Shown one piece after another: positions 52,722 through 63,365 of a stretch of DNA of 64,000 nucleotides. The position numbers and the translations under genes are program-made. A model generated the notes under the pieces. That model was given only the letters and a program-made list of their open reading frames with translations, ran no database searches and had not been told where the DNA came from. Positions within the stretch are counted from its first letter, which is position 1. The number at the start of each line of letters is the position of its first letter. The DNA is taken from positions 1-64,000 of the forward strand of contig CAKTTB010000006.1 of the NCBI GenBank assembly GCA_934613505.1, written 5' to 3'. This DNA comes from an uncultured Oscillospiraceae bacterium. Its GTDB lineage: Bacteria; Bacillota; Clostridia; Oscillospirales; Oscillospiraceae.

Positions 52722-54905
52722 TTATGCAGCGTCCTTGGTCATGTTCATGAGAACCTTGGCACCCATGGCGCGGGTCGCGGTGCCCTTCGGGCTGAATGCG
52801 CCGTTGGAACCGGCCAGATACTTGGCCGCGGTGCAGTAGGTAACGGACTCGAGTGCCCAGTCAGAGATCGTGTCGAGATCGGTGTAGGTGAGCTTCTCGG
52901 TGATGCCCTCTGCGTTCTTGCCCATGGTCTTGTCATAGCCATAGAGGACCTTGGCCATTTCCTGACGGTTGATGGCCTTGGTGGGCAGGAAGGTGCCGTC
53001 TTCGTAGCCGTCGACGATCTTCTTTTCGCTTGCCCACAGGACAGCGTCAGCGTACCAGCTGCCGTCGGTGCAGTCCTTGAACTTCTCACTGACATTGCCG
53101 GAAACAGCGGGGGAGCCTGCCATGCGGTACAGGACCGTGACAAGCATGCCGCGCGTCAGCGTGCCGTCCGGGTCAAAGCCGGTACCGACACCGTTCATGA
53201 GTTCCTCATCGGAAACGTAGTTGACAGCCTCCGCATACCACGCGGTATCTGCAACATCTGTATAGCGGACGTAGGAGATCCGGCCCTGCGGTTTGGCATA
53301 TTCATCGCCGATCGCGCCGCCGAGCTTGGTCTCGATGTAGGATAGGATCACCTTGGATTCGGTCATCTTTGCGTCTGCGGGGGTGATGACCTTTGCATCC
53401 TTGAACATCGAGAAGCCGTCGCCGCCATAGACGATCGTATAATCGATACCGCCGAGGGTATAGATCTTCTTGGTGTTGATCGGCTCATATTTGCCGGTCG
53501 CCTTATTGAGTACCTGAACGTTGGTCACGCGGCGCGCACCGGCGACTTTAACGAACTCGCCCTGATCGGTCGTTTCAATCGAGGGTGCTACGCCGTAGGC
53601 GATGGTGTACTTGAGGCCGGAAACAGACAGGAAACCGCCGTTCTCCTTCGGATACTTGCTTGCGCCAAGCTCCAGCATATCCAGAATGGTCTGGCCGGTC
53701 ACGGCAACCTTGCAGGGCAGGTTGCCCCACGGGAATACCTTGAACAGCGTTCCGAGGGTGATTTCTCCCGCAGGAATTGCAGCACGCAGACCGCCGCCGT
53801 TCATAATGCCGATGTCGGCATCCATCATGATGCGGAAAGCATCAGCTGCAAGATTGCCGAGTGCAGTCTCAGAATTACGGACCAGACGCTTGCCGTTTTC
53901 GTCAGAGTCAGGCAGATCAACCTCGCTCTTGCCGACAACCTTGGCAAGCTCGGCAGAGAACTTGTCGGTAATGCCGGTGATAAACTCGGTAATGTGTTCG
54001 TCCTTCGTTGTGTAATCCTTGGCGGAGATCATTTCAGAGGTGATCTTGCCGTCGGAGGAGATGGTCAGCTTGCCGAGGTTGGCGAGCTTGGTCTTGGTCT
54101 GCGCCAACACGACGTTGTCACCGTCCTTGTTTGTAACGGTCTTGCTGTATTCCTCGTGGGAATGGCCGTCGAGCATGGCGTCGATGCCGGTGGTATTCTG
54201 GATGACCGCTTCGGAGGTCCAATAGTCTGTCGTACCCTCCATGCCGAGGTGAGCAATGGCAATGACGTACTTTGCGCCTTCGGCCTTTGCAGCATCGACA
54301 GTCGTCTGGACAGTCTTATACAGGGCAGAACCATCCTTGTCCTCAGAAAAACTGTAAATGAAGTTGCCGTTATCATCCTGGAAGTAGGCGGGCGTGGACT
54401 TCTCGAAGCTTTCTGGTGTGGTGATACCGATGAAGGCAACCTTTGTCCCGCCGTAGTCCACGATCGAATACGGTTTGTAGGCGATGTCACTCGTACCTTT
54501 GCCGATGTACTTGAAGTTGCAGGACAGATACTGATATTTGGCCAGCTTAGTCAGCTCGGCCAGACGGGGAAGCTTGTAATCAAATTCATGATTGCCGAAG
54601 GTTGCAAAATCATAGCCGACTTCGTTCATGATGTCGACCAGATAGGAGCCTGCCGACAGCAAGCCGATTGGCGCACCCTGCACCGCGTCGCCGCAGTCAA
54701 CAAGCGTGACAAAGTTGTGCGTCTGTTCCATGTCAGTCTTGTATGCCGCGACACCGGCATAGCCAAGACCATCGTTCACGCCGCAGTGAACATCATTGGT
54801 GTGCAGGATCACAATGTCGTTGGATTTTTCGTCGGCTGCGAATACCGTGGTCATCAGACCAAGCAGCATGCACACAGCCAGAAGAAGTGCAACAAGTTTC
54901 TTCAT
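52722..54905 (-). CDS. Secreted 5'-nucleotidase/2',3'-cyclic phosphodiesterase with SLH repeats
   Basis: The 727-residue precursor has a signal peptide (LVALLLAVCMLLGLMTTVFAAD). The metallophosphatase domain (about 28-260) carries VILHTNDVHCG, DCGDAVQGAP, TFGNHEFDY and DGHSHEEY. The UshA-type C-terminal nucleotidase domain (about 320-545) contains GNLAADAFRIMMDADIGIMN and GLRAAIPAGEIT. Three SLH repeats (about 555-727) follow, beginning YTDVADTAWYAEAVNYV, FKDCTDGSWYADAVLWA and YTDLDTISDWALESVTYC. It releases nucleosides and phosphate from nucleotides at the cell surface, bound to the wall by SLH. A minus-strand TATAAT (54963-54958) is the likely -10. Confidence 0.92.
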   Translation of the reverse strand: MKKLVALLLAVCMLLGLMTTVFAADEKSNDIVILHTNDVHCGVNDGLGYAGVAAYKTDMEQTHNFVTLVDCGDAVQGAPIGLLSAGSYLVDIMNEVGYDFATFGNHEFDYKLPRLAELTKLAKYQYLSCNFKYIGKGTSDIAYKPYSIVDYGGTKVAFIGITTPESFEKSTPAYFQDDNGNFIYSFSEDKDGSALYKTVQTTVDAAKAEGAKYVIAIAHLGMEGTTDYWTSEAVIQNTTGIDAMLDGHSHEEYSKTVTNKDGDNVVLAQTKTKLANLGKLTISSDGKITSEMISAKDYTTKDEHITEFITGITDKFSAELAKVVGKSEVDLPDSDENGKRLVRNSETALGNLAADAFRIMMDADIGIMNGGGLRAAIPAGEITLGTLFKVFPWGNLPCKVAVTGQTILDMLELGASKYPKENGGFLSVSGLKYTIAYGVAPSIETTDQGEFVKVAGARRVTNVQVLNKATGKYEPINTKKIYTLGGIDYTIVYGGDGFSMFKDAKVITPADAKMTESKVILSYIETKLGGAIGDEYAKPQGRISYVRYTDVADTAWYAEAVNYVSDEELMNGVGTGFDPDGTLTRGMLVTVLYRMAGSPAVSGNVSEKFKDCTDGSWYADAVLWASEKKIVDGYEDGTFLPTKAINRQEMAKVLYGYDKTMGKNAEGITEKLTYTDLDTISDWALESVTYCTAAKYLAGSNGAFSPKGTATRAMGAKVLMNMTKDAA

Positions 54906-55088
54906 AATTTCCTCCTTGTCAATTTGCTTTGCCGAAAGGCTAAAGCGGTATACTGCAATTATACTACAAACTGCAGGGGACAGCTATTGGCAGATGTTTG
55001 AAATCCGGAATGAAAAAATAAACAAGATGCACAAAAAAGTAGTGGGCATAAATGCTTATATGCTGCAAAATGCCGCTTTATGTAAAAA

Positions 55089-55108
55089 GGCAGCGCAAAA
55101 GCGCCGCC
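55089..55108 (-). terminator. Terminator of the DUF5662 gene
   Basis: GGCAGCGC (55089-55096) and GCGCCGCC (55101-55108) pair with one mismatch around loop AAAA; on the minus strand TTTTTAC follows. Confidence 0.75.
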
Positions 55109-55112
55109 TGCG

Positions 55113-55658
55113 TCATTCCGCAAAGGATCTGCCCCTGAGGACCGTTTCCCGCATAAAGCGGAAGGTCTCGCTTTCGCCCTGTTCCGCGAGCATGGTGAGG
55201 AGGAACCGCAGCCGTGCCATCGTGCGCGGGTGTACGAGCCGCGACTCCTGCGCGCGGTCAAGATAGCGCAGGGGCGAAGCATCGGTGTAGGCGGCGCCTT
55301 CATACGTTTTGCAGGCCGCGATGCGGTCGGCGACCATCTCACACAAAAAGCGGACCGGCATATCGACCGGCTCATACGTCCGGGTGACGGGGCTGAGATC
55401 GGTCCAATACTCAAAATGATGGCGGTTGCGGCCCTTGTGGTGCATCCACGCGAGCGAGTAGCCGTTGGCCTCGCGCTCTGCCGTATTCGGGCTGCGGGTA
55501 CCCTGAAAATACCGGACGCCGGCCCAGAACTCCGTCGGGGAGTACTTGGACAGATCGTGCGTCAGACCCTGCCAGCAAAGCCCCATCCGGAAACAGCCGC
55601 GCATGACAAGATGCCGGTGATGGGTGATGGTTTTCAGATGTCCCCAGAATCGGTTCAT
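55113..55658 (-). CDS. DUF5662-family protein
   Basis: The 181-residue protein is rich in conserved His and Asp: KTITHHRHLVMRGC, LTHDLSKYSPTEFW, AWMHHKGRNRHHFEYW and KTYEG. HDLSKYS and the repeated HH pairs look like a metal-binding helical fold similar to HD-type proteins. Its activity is unknown. It has no signal or membrane segment. It is monocistronic. GAAAGGAGC lies about 8 bases before the ATG. Confidence 0.78.
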   Translation of the reverse strand: MNRFWGHLKTITHHRHLVMRGCFRMGLCWQGLTHDLSKYSPTEFWAGVRYFQGTRSPNTAEREANGYSLAWMHHKGRNRHHFEYWTDLSPVTRTYEPVDMPVRFLCEMVADRIAACKTYEGAAYTDASPLRYLDRAQESRLVHPRTMARLRFLLTMLAEQGESETFRFMRETVLRGRSFAE

Positions 55659-55721
55659 AGCAGCAGCTCCTTTCTTGCTCCTGCTCCATTATACGACAAA
55701 GAACCGGAAGATGCAACGAAA

Positions 55722-55749
55722 AGCCGTCCCTGCGGATGCAGGGACGGCT
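55722..55749 (-). terminator. Terminator of the yedE-tusA operon
   Basis: AGCCGTCCCTGC (55722-55733) and GCAGGGACGGCT (55738-55749) form a perfect 12-bp stem with loop GGAT; minus-strand TTTTCG follows. Confidence 0.93.
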
Positions 55750-55756
55750 TGGATAC

Positions 55757-55963
55757 TTATTTCTTCGTAAGCGTCAGGCGGTAATCGTCGCCGTCTTCGG
55801 CAGTTGAGGCCTGATAGCCGTTGTGGGTGGCGAAGCGCTTGATGTTTTCAACGGCGGTCTCGTTGTCGACCAGGACTTCAAGGGTGGCCGGATGCTCGGC
55901 TTCGAGCGCCTTCTGCACCATAACGACGGGCATTGGGCAGAGATAACCTCTTGCGTCTACCAT
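55757..55963 (-). CDS. TusA/YeeD-like sulfur-carrier protein
   Basis: The 68-residue protein begins VDARGYLCPMPVVMVQKAL, with the CPMP motif of TusA/SirA/YeeD proteins whose cysteine carries sulfur or selenium. It starts 1 base after the YedE stop and forms a two-gene operon with it. In YeeE-YeeD pairs the small protein takes thiosulfate sulfur from the transporter; in YedE-YedF pairs a selenium role is proposed. Which applies here cannot be decided from sequence. Confidence 0.88.
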   Translation of the reverse strand: MVDARGYLCPMPVVMVQKALEAEHPATLEVLVDNETAVENIKRFATHNGYQASTAEDGDDYRLTLTKK

Positions 55964-55964
55964 A

Positions 55965-57059
55965 TTATTTCGCCTCCTGCTTCTTCATGCTGTTTACATA
56001 AGAAATGACAAGCACAATCACAATGCCAAGGATGACTGCAACCTTGCCGTTCGTGGAAATGCCGCCGACGACATATTCACCGGCCTCATTGACGGCGTCG
56101 GCATTGCCGGCCAGACCGAAGTTGTGCGCAAACGCAGCGCCGACAATCATACCGAACACGGTTACAGCGGAATCCGCGTTGCCGCTGCCGGCGAGGATGA
56201 GCTGACGAAGCGGGCAGCCGCCGAGCAGGACGGAGCCCCAGCCGGCCAGCAGCATGCCGAGGAAGTTCCAGACGTGGCTGGAGTGCGCGATGGGCTGCGA
56301 GGTGAAGCCGAGCTTGAAGTTGCTGCCGATCAGGTTGCCGATCAGGACGGTGACGAAGATGGCGATGAAGCCCCACAGGAGGTGCAGGTCCCCGAACATC
56401 ATCGTGTCACGCAGACCGCCGACCATACACATACGGGATCTCTGTGCCAGCGCGCCGACGACGAGGGCGATAACGAGCGCGATCAGGAACGGTGCATGCT
56501 TGGAGCCGGGGCCTTCCTCCGAAAGCCTGAACAGCGTGGGGACGGCAAGGAAAAGGATGAGCAGGCCGGTCATCACAACGGGCAGGACCGTGCCGTCAAG
56601 CGTCTTGGTTGCGTAGTTCCGCTGCAGGGTGAAGCCCTTGCGGATGAAGATCGTGCCGAGGAAGATACCGGCCGCGAAACCGGCCAGACCGACGACAGCG
56701 TTCAGATCGCCGCCGGCCAGACGCAGGACCATGCGAAGCGGGCAGCCAAGGAAGGCCAACGCGCCGATCATGACGAATGCGCCGAGGACAAACCGCAGGG
56801 CAGGCGAGGAGCCTGCGCGCGCTTTCCATTCCTTCGTGGCCAGCGCCATCAGGAAGCTGCCCAGAACAAGGCCGATGATCTCGGACCGTACATACTGGAC
56901 CTTGGCCGCGGAATGCAAACCAACGGCGCCTGCGATGTCGCGCTCAAAGCACGCGATGCAGAAGCCCATGTTGGCCGGGTTGCCGAGCGCCGTCAGCACA
57001 AGTGCTGCGATGCCGATGACAACGCCGGTCAGGATCACAAATAAATTCTCTTTCTTCAT
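55965..57059 (-). CDS. YedE/YeeE-family transporter (selenium or thiosulfate)
   Basis: The 364-residue membrane protein has about ten hydrophobic segments and two internal repeats of the YeeE/YedE type. The conserved cysteine motifs are GFCIACFERD, LGCPLRMVLRLAGGD, SRMCMVGGLRD and LGGCPLRQLILAGSG. In YeeE the central cysteines pass thiosulfate across the membrane; the YedE subgroup occurs with selenium genes. Its gene overlaps none but lies directly before the TusA-like gene. GGAGG precedes the ATG by 8 bases, and a hairpin of GTTATTCG/CGAATAAC (57096-57131) lies in its upstream region. Confidence 0.88.
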   Translation of the reverse strand: MKKENLFVILTGVVIGIAALVLTALGNPANMGFCIACFERDIAGAVGLHSAAKVQYVRSEIIGLVLGSFLMALATKEWKARAGSSPALRFVLGAFVMIGALAFLGCPLRMVLRLAGGDLNAVVGLAGFAAGIFLGTIFIRKGFTLQRNYATKTLDGTVLPVVMTGLLILFLAVPTLFRLSEEGPGSKHAPFLIALVIALVVGALAQRSRMCMVGGLRDTMMFGDLHLLWGFIAIFVTVLIGNLIGSNFKLGFTSQPIAHSSHVWNFLGMLLAGWGSVLLGGCPLRQLILAGSGNADSAVTVFGMIVGAAFAHNFGLAGNADAVNEAGEYVVGGISTNGKVAVILGIVIVLVISYVNSMKKQEAK

Positions 57060-57095
57060 GTGTCTCTCCTCCGAAATTGTCGAACTGGATTTTCT

Positions 57096-57131
57096 GTTAT
57101 TCGATATTCTGGAACAAAAATAACGAATAAC
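57096..57131. promoter_or_regulatory. Inverted repeat upstream of yedE
   Basis: GTTATTCG (57096-57103) and CGAATAAC (57124-57131) are separated by 20 bp. It lies about 40 bp before the yedE start and could be an operator; no clear promoter was identified in 57060-57136. Confidence 0.4.
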
Positions 57132-57136
57132 GAGTA

Positions 57137-57161
57137 AAATGCGGGCTTTTTACCCGCATTT
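57137..57161 (-). terminator. Terminator of the radical SAM gene
   Basis: AAATGCGGG (57137-57145) and CCCGCATTT (57153-57161) pair perfectly; on the minus strand TTTTAC ends the structure. It lies about 90 bases past the stop at 57252; the bases between show nothing else. Confidence 0.7.
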
Positions 57162-57251
57162 CAGCTTACAGACGAAGAATATCACAGAAAATGCGTTCTG
57201 TCAATCGGATTTGCGTTCGACATACACGAAAGATTCTTGCCGCAATGACTG

Positions 57252-58157
57252 TCAGCCGATGAAATCGGAGCCCTGTTCCAGATCGTCGGACAGAAACCGG
57301 CGGTTGATCTCATTCAGGACGCGCTTCTTATCGGCGCTCCATAATGGAGCCAGCAGCTCCCGCTTGGCACCGTCGCCAGTCATGCGGTGGATGACCATTT
57401 CGCGGGGCAGAACGCGAAGACAGGCCTCCAGCGCGGTAATGTAGGCATCCAGCGACAGCATTTCAAACTGTCCCGCGGCATAATCCGCTGCAAGGTCGGT
57501 GCCGGAAAGCACATGCAGAAGATGCAGCTTGATGCCGTCCGAGCCGCTTCTGCCGATATACCGGGCGGTTTCGACCATCATCTCCTGCGTCTCGCCGGGC
57601 AGACCGAGGATCTGGTGCGTGACGACCTCGATATTCCGTGCCTTGAGCTTCCGGACGGCATCGTCGTAGACGGAAAGCGGATAACCGCGCCGGATGGCCC
57701 GCGCGGTTGTTTCATGGATAGTCTGAAGGCCAAGCTCGACCCAGACGGGCTTCTTTTCACGCAGCTCCGACAGCAGCTCCAGGATCTCCGGCGGCAGGCA
57801 GTCGGGGCGTGTCGCAATGGAAAGCGCGCAGACATCCGGCTGCGCGATCGCGGCTTCAAAGCGTGGGCGCAGATAGGCTGCCGGTGCATAGGTGTTGCTG
57901 TAGTCCTGAAAATAGGCAATGTAGGCCGCGTCAGCACCTGCTTTTGCGGCGACGAGACGTTTGGCCTGTTCGATCTGTTCCGGGATCGGCAGCGCGGCGG
58001 AGGCGGCAAATTCTCCGCTTCCGCTGCAGAAGCTGCAGCCGCGTGTGCCGAGCGTTCCGTCCCGGTTCGGACAGGTGCATCCGGCGGAGAGGGCGAGCTT
58101 ATAGACCTTCCGGCCGAAGGTCTCGCGCAGATAGGAATTGAGAGAGCGGTAATACAT
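57252..58157 (-). CDS. Radical SAM protein, YhcC/TIGR01212 type
   Basis: The 301-residue protein has RETFGRKVYKLALSAGCTCP and the Fe-S motif CTCPNRDGTLGTRGCSFC, whose wide spacing is diagnostic of the YhcC group. Later it has WVELGLQTIHETTARAIRRG and EVVTHQILGLPGETQEMM. Its substrate is not known. The ATG at 58157 has GGAGG 7 bases upstream; a longer frame starting at 58217 would overlap ftsH and its terminator. It lies just downstream of ftsH. Confidence 0.9.
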   Translation of the reverse strand: MYYRSLNSYLRETFGRKVYKLALSAGCTCPNRDGTLGTRGCSFCSGSGEFAASAALPIPEQIEQAKRLVAAKAGADAAYIAYFQDYSNTYAPAAYLRPRFEAAIAQPDVCALSIATRPDCLPPEILELLSELREKKPVWVELGLQTIHETTARAIRRGYPLSVYDDAVRKLKARNIEVVTHQILGLPGETQEMMVETARYIGRSGSDGIKLHLLHVLSGTDLAADYAAGQFEMLSLDAYITALEACLRVLPREMVIHRMTGDGAKRELLAPLWSADKKRVLNEINRRFLSDDLEQGSDFIG

Positions 58158-58181
58158 AGCGCCTCCGGTCTTTTTATAAAG

Positions 58182-58210
58182 TTTGCGCGCTGCAGACTGC
58201 AGCGCGCAAA
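58182..58210 (-). terminator. Terminator of the gdpP-ftsH operon
   Basis: TTTGCGCGCTGC (58182-58193) and GCAGCGCGCAAA (58199-58210) form a perfect 12-bp stem with loop AGACT. On the minus strand the downstream T-tract is weak (CTTTATAAAAAG), so some read-through to the radical SAM gene is likely. Confidence 0.7.
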
Positions 58211-58213
58211 AAA

Positions 58214-60058
<1,845 letters not shown>

Positions 60059-60081
60059 GGGATTCTCCTTTTATTCTACTA

Positions 60082-60642
60082 TTATTTATCCTGATAGACA
60101 GAGGGCTTCAGAACGCCGACGAAGGGCAGGTTTCGGTAATAGTCCTCATAGTCGAGACCGAAGCCGACGACAAACGCGGGCGGGACCGTGAAGCAGGTGT
60201 AATCCGGCTTCAGCTCGACCTTGCGGCCGGTGGGTTTGTCGAGCAGCGTGCAGATCTTGACAGAGGCGGGCTTGCGCTCGCGGAACATTTCGCAGATCAT
60301 CTTGAGCGTGCTGCCGGAATCGATGATATCCTCGAGGATCAGAACGTGGCGGCCCTCGATATCGTGGTCGATATCCTTGCGGAAGGTCAGCTTGCCGGTA
60401 GATTCCGTGCCGCCTTCAAACGACGTGATGCACATGAAATCTTCCTGAACCGGAATATTGATGGCATTTGCCATTTCCGCAAAGAACGGAACGACGCCCT
60501 TCAGAACGCCGATCAGAATCGGGCATTTGCCGCGGTAATCCTCCGCGATCTGTGCGCCGACTTCCTTGATGCGGGCGTGGATCTCCTCCTCGGAGACCAA
60601 TACGCGCTCGATGTCCTGCAGCATGTCAGTCTTGTTAATCAT
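60082..60642 (-). CDS. hpt: Hypoxanthine phosphoribosyltransferase
   Basis: The 186-residue enzyme has the PRPP motif VLILEDIIDSGSTL and KPDYTCFTVPPAFVVGFGLDY with the base-contact region. It converts hypoxanthine/guanine and PRPP into IMP/GMP. Its ATG lies 8 bases inside tilS, the conserved tilS-hpt-ftsH order. In this genome it could salvage bases released by the two nucleoside hydrolases. Confidence 0.97.
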   Translation of the reverse strand: MINKTDMLQDIERVLVSEEEIHARIKEVGAQIAEDYRGKCPILIGVLKGVVPFFAEMANAINIPVQEDFMCITSFEGGTESTGKLTFRKDIDHDIEGRHVLILEDIIDSGSTLKMICEMFRERKPASVKICTLLDKPTGRKVELKPDYTCFTVPPAFVVGFGLDYEDYYRNLPFVGVLKPSVYQDK

Positions 60643-61993
60643 ACCTCTGGTCCTCTTTCTCTATTTCTTCGATTGTGATAATGACGGCGCGTTCACCTGC
60701 GGTGGCCGCGCGGTCAAGATTGACGCCAATCCCATACACGCCGAGAACACCGCGCGCATCGCACGCGACCGGCACGGACGCACGGCGCACAGCGGGAATC
60801 TTGCGGTCGATCATCAGACGCTTGAGCGTCTTTCTGCCGCCGCGGACGCGCATGCTGTCCTGCGTCTGCCGGGGACGGATGGTGATCCCGGAATGATAAT
60901 CTATCGTATCATACTTTACGGCAAATGTGGAGAGGGTATTTCGGATTTCGGTAAAATTTTCTTCGATCCGGCAGCTGACGCGGATGCCTGCGTCCGGCAG
61001 GACGCACGATCGTCCGATCAGCAGCTGAACGGGGGCAAAGCCGGAAGCGGGAGCTTCGCCGCTTAAATACAGGCGGTCATAATCCCGTCGGGCTGTATAC
61101 CTACCCGGCAGGCAGACAAAGGCAGACGGGCTTTCCGCAAATATCAGCCGGTCGACTGCTTCAATGTGCGTCTGTGACAGCTTGGGAGCATGAACCTCTG
61201 ACAGGAGCATCCGCACGGCGCGGGTGCGCACGGCATCCGGATATTCACGGAGTACGCTGCAGCACACTCCGTCCGGCAGGAGGGAGGCCTGCAGTGCCTG
61301 CACGGCCTGCTGCTGCAGGTACGCATCATCCTGCGCAAGGATCCGGCACATACGGAAGGCTGTTTCACCAAGAGAGGGATTTTCCTCCTTCAGAAGCGGG
61401 ATCACGCGCTGCCGCAGCCGGTTGCGCCGGACGTCCGGCAGGAGATTGCTGCTGTCGGTCACATAGGAAAGTCCGTTTTCTTCGAGATACCCTTCAATTT
61501 CCGCGCGGCTGCACGGCAGCACCGGGCGGATAAAGCCCCCACGCTTCGGGGGGATGCCGCACAGGCCGGCCAGACCGGTGCCGCGGGTCAGATTCAGAAG
61601 AACGGTCTCCAGATTGTCGTCCTGCGTGTGTGCCGTTGCGACAAGGCCGGGCAGGGAACAGAAGAACGCATAGCGGAGCTTGCGCGCGGCTTCTTCCACG
61701 GATTCATGTGTGCGTGCGGCACGGCTCAGCACATCGCCGCCATCCACATACAAATGCACACCGAGCGTTTCGCACAGCTTCCGGACGAATGCTTCATCCC
61801 GGTCGGATTCCGCGCCGCGCAGATGGTGGTTAAAATGTGCGGCTTCGACTGTGATGCCAAGTGTGTCCCGAAGGGACAGCAGCACATGCAGCATACAAAC
61901 GGAATCTGCGCCGCCGGAGACCGCGCAGACGACAGTATCGCCAAGCCGGGTCATATCCTGCGCGCGCATCCATGCAAGAACCTTATCCCTCAT
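60635..61993 (-). CDS. tilS: tRNA(Ile)-lysidine synthetase
   Basis: The 452-residue protein has the PP-loop SGGADSVCMLHVLL and TAHTQDDNLETVLLNLTRGTG, then a central TilS domain and a C-terminal substrate-binding domain (QDSMRVRGGRKTLKRLMIDR). It converts the CAU anticodon cytidine of minor tRNA-Ile into lysidine. The ATG at 61993 overlaps the dnaB end by 11 bases; an earlier frame opening lies wholly inside dnaB. Confidence 0.95.
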   Translation of the reverse strand: MRDKVLAWMRAQDMTRLGDTVVCAVSGGADSVCMLHVLLSLRDTLGITVEAAHFNHHLRGAESDRDEAFVRKLCETLGVHLYVDGGDVLSRAARTHESVEEAARKLRYAFFCSLPGLVATAHTQDDNLETVLLNLTRGTGLAGLCGIPPKRGGFIRPVLPCSRAEIEGYLEENGLSYVTDSSNLLPDVRRNRLRQRVIPLLKEENPSLGETAFRMCRILAQDDAYLQQQAVQALQASLLPDGVCCSVLREYPDAVRTRAVRMLLSEVHAPKLSQTHIEAVDRLIFAESPSAFVCLPGRYTARRDYDRLYLSGEAPASGFAPVQLLIGRSCVLPDAGIRVSCRIEENFTEIRNTLSTFAVKYDTIDYHSGITIRPRQTQDSMRVRGGRKTLKRLMIDRKIPAVRRASVPVACDARGVLGVYGIGVNLDRAATAGERAVIITIEEIEKEDQRYD

Positions 61994-63323
61994 GCTTCCA
62001 TTCCAGATCCGAGAACGTGAAGAACTGCGGCCGCCACTGCATTTTGACCGTGCCGGTCTCGCCGTGACGGTTTTTGGCAACGATGCACTCGGCGATGTTC
62101 TTGTCCTGCGTGTTGGGGTTATAGTATTCGTCACGGTAGAGGAACAGGACGGAGTCGGCGTCCTGCTCGATAGCGCCGGATTCACGCAGGTCGGAAAGCA
62201 TCGGGCGTTTGTCGGTACGCGATTCGTTGGCACGCGAGAGCTGGCTCAGGCAGATGACGGGGACGTTCAGTTCCTTTGCCATGATCTTGAGTGCGCGGGA
62301 GATATCGCTGACGATGGTCACACGGTTATCGCCGGATTTTCCGGGAGCCGCGGCCGTCATGAGCTGTAGATAGTCGATCAGCACCAGTCCGAGGTTATCG
62401 AGCCTGCGGCACTTGGCGTTGATCTCCGCGACTGTGATGGCGGGGTTATCGTCGACACGGATATCCGTCTGACTGAGCGCGGAGGAGGCGATGGAGAGCT
62501 TGCTCCAGTCGTCGTCCTCCAGATGGCCGGTCGTGAGCTTCTGGTTTTCCACGAAGCTCTCTGTGGACAAAAGGCGCATGACCAGCTGCTCGCGCGACAT
62601 CTCAAGCGAGAAGAAGGCCACGGTCTTGTCATAAGTCTTGGCCACGTTCAGGCAGATATTGAGCGCAATCGCCGTTTTGCCCATGCCGGGACGGGCGGCG
62701 ATCAGGATAAGGTCCGTTTTGTTGAGGCCGTTGATCTTGCGGTCGAGATCGTGAAGACCTGTGGACAGGCCGGGGATCTCGCTGCCGGAGGCGGCCAGCT
62801 CTTCCAGCCGGTCATAGACGTTGATCATGACCTTGCCGATGTGCTGCAGGCTGTCGCCTGTGTTGCCGCGGCGCAGGGAATAGATTTTCTTTTCCGAGAT
62901 CTCGAGCATTTCCTGCGCAGTGCCGACACCCTCATAGACCATGTCGCTGATCTCCGAGGAGGCGGTGACGAGCGCGCGCAGCAGCGCCTTGTCGTGGACG
63001 ATGGAGCAGTACTGCTTGACGTTGGCGGCGGTCGGCGTGATCTTGAGCAGCTGCGCCAGATAATCATAGCTGTGCTGTTCATCGTACACGCCGCGCTCTT
63101 TCATTTTGTTGAGAACGGTGACCGGGTCGATCTTTTCGGAGAAGTTGAACATCGTATAGATGGTCTCATAGATCTCACGGTTCTGCCGCAGATAGAAATC
63201 CTCCGGCTGCAGCATGCCGACGACATCCGGCACGCAGCGCTCATCAATGAGCATGGAGCCGAGCACAGACTGCTCCGCTTCCAGCGCCTGCGGCGTCTGC
63301 CGGGCCAGCAATTCCTCATCCAT
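61983..63323 (-). CDS. dnaB: Replicative DNA helicase
   Basis: The 446-residue protein has an N-terminal collar domain (QTPQALEAEQSVLGSMLID), a linker helix, and a RecA-like domain with AARPGMGKTAIALNI, LVLIDYLQLM and QLSRANESR. The ATG at 63323 has GGAAGG about 11 bases upstream; the GTG at 63332 lies only two bases after that site and is a less likely start. It unwinds DNA at the replication fork. It lies between rplI and tilS. Confidence 0.97.
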   Translation of the reverse strand: MDEELLARQTPQALEAEQSVLGSMLIDERCVPDVVGMLQPEDFYLRQNREIYETIYTMFNFSEKIDPVTVLNKMKERGVYDEQHSYDYLAQLLKITPTAANVKQYCSIVHDKALLRALVTASSEISDMVYEGVGTAQEMLEISEKKIYSLRRGNTGDSLQHIGKVMINVYDRLEELAASGSEIPGLSTGLHDLDRKINGLNKTDLILIAARPGMGKTAIALNICLNVAKTYDKTVAFFSLEMSREQLVMRLLSTESFVENQKLTTGHLEDDDWSKLSIASSALSQTDIRVDDNPAITVAEINAKCRRLDNLGLVLIDYLQLMTAAAPGKSGDNRVTIVSDISRALKIMAKELNVPVICLSQLSRANESRTDKRPMLSDLRESGAIEQDADSVLFLYRDEYYNPNTQDKNIAECIVAKNRHGETGTVKMQWRPQFFTFSDLEWKHEG

Positions 63324-63365
63324 ACGGTTCACATCCTTCCGGGAGCTTCAGAGTATCCGGGCGTT

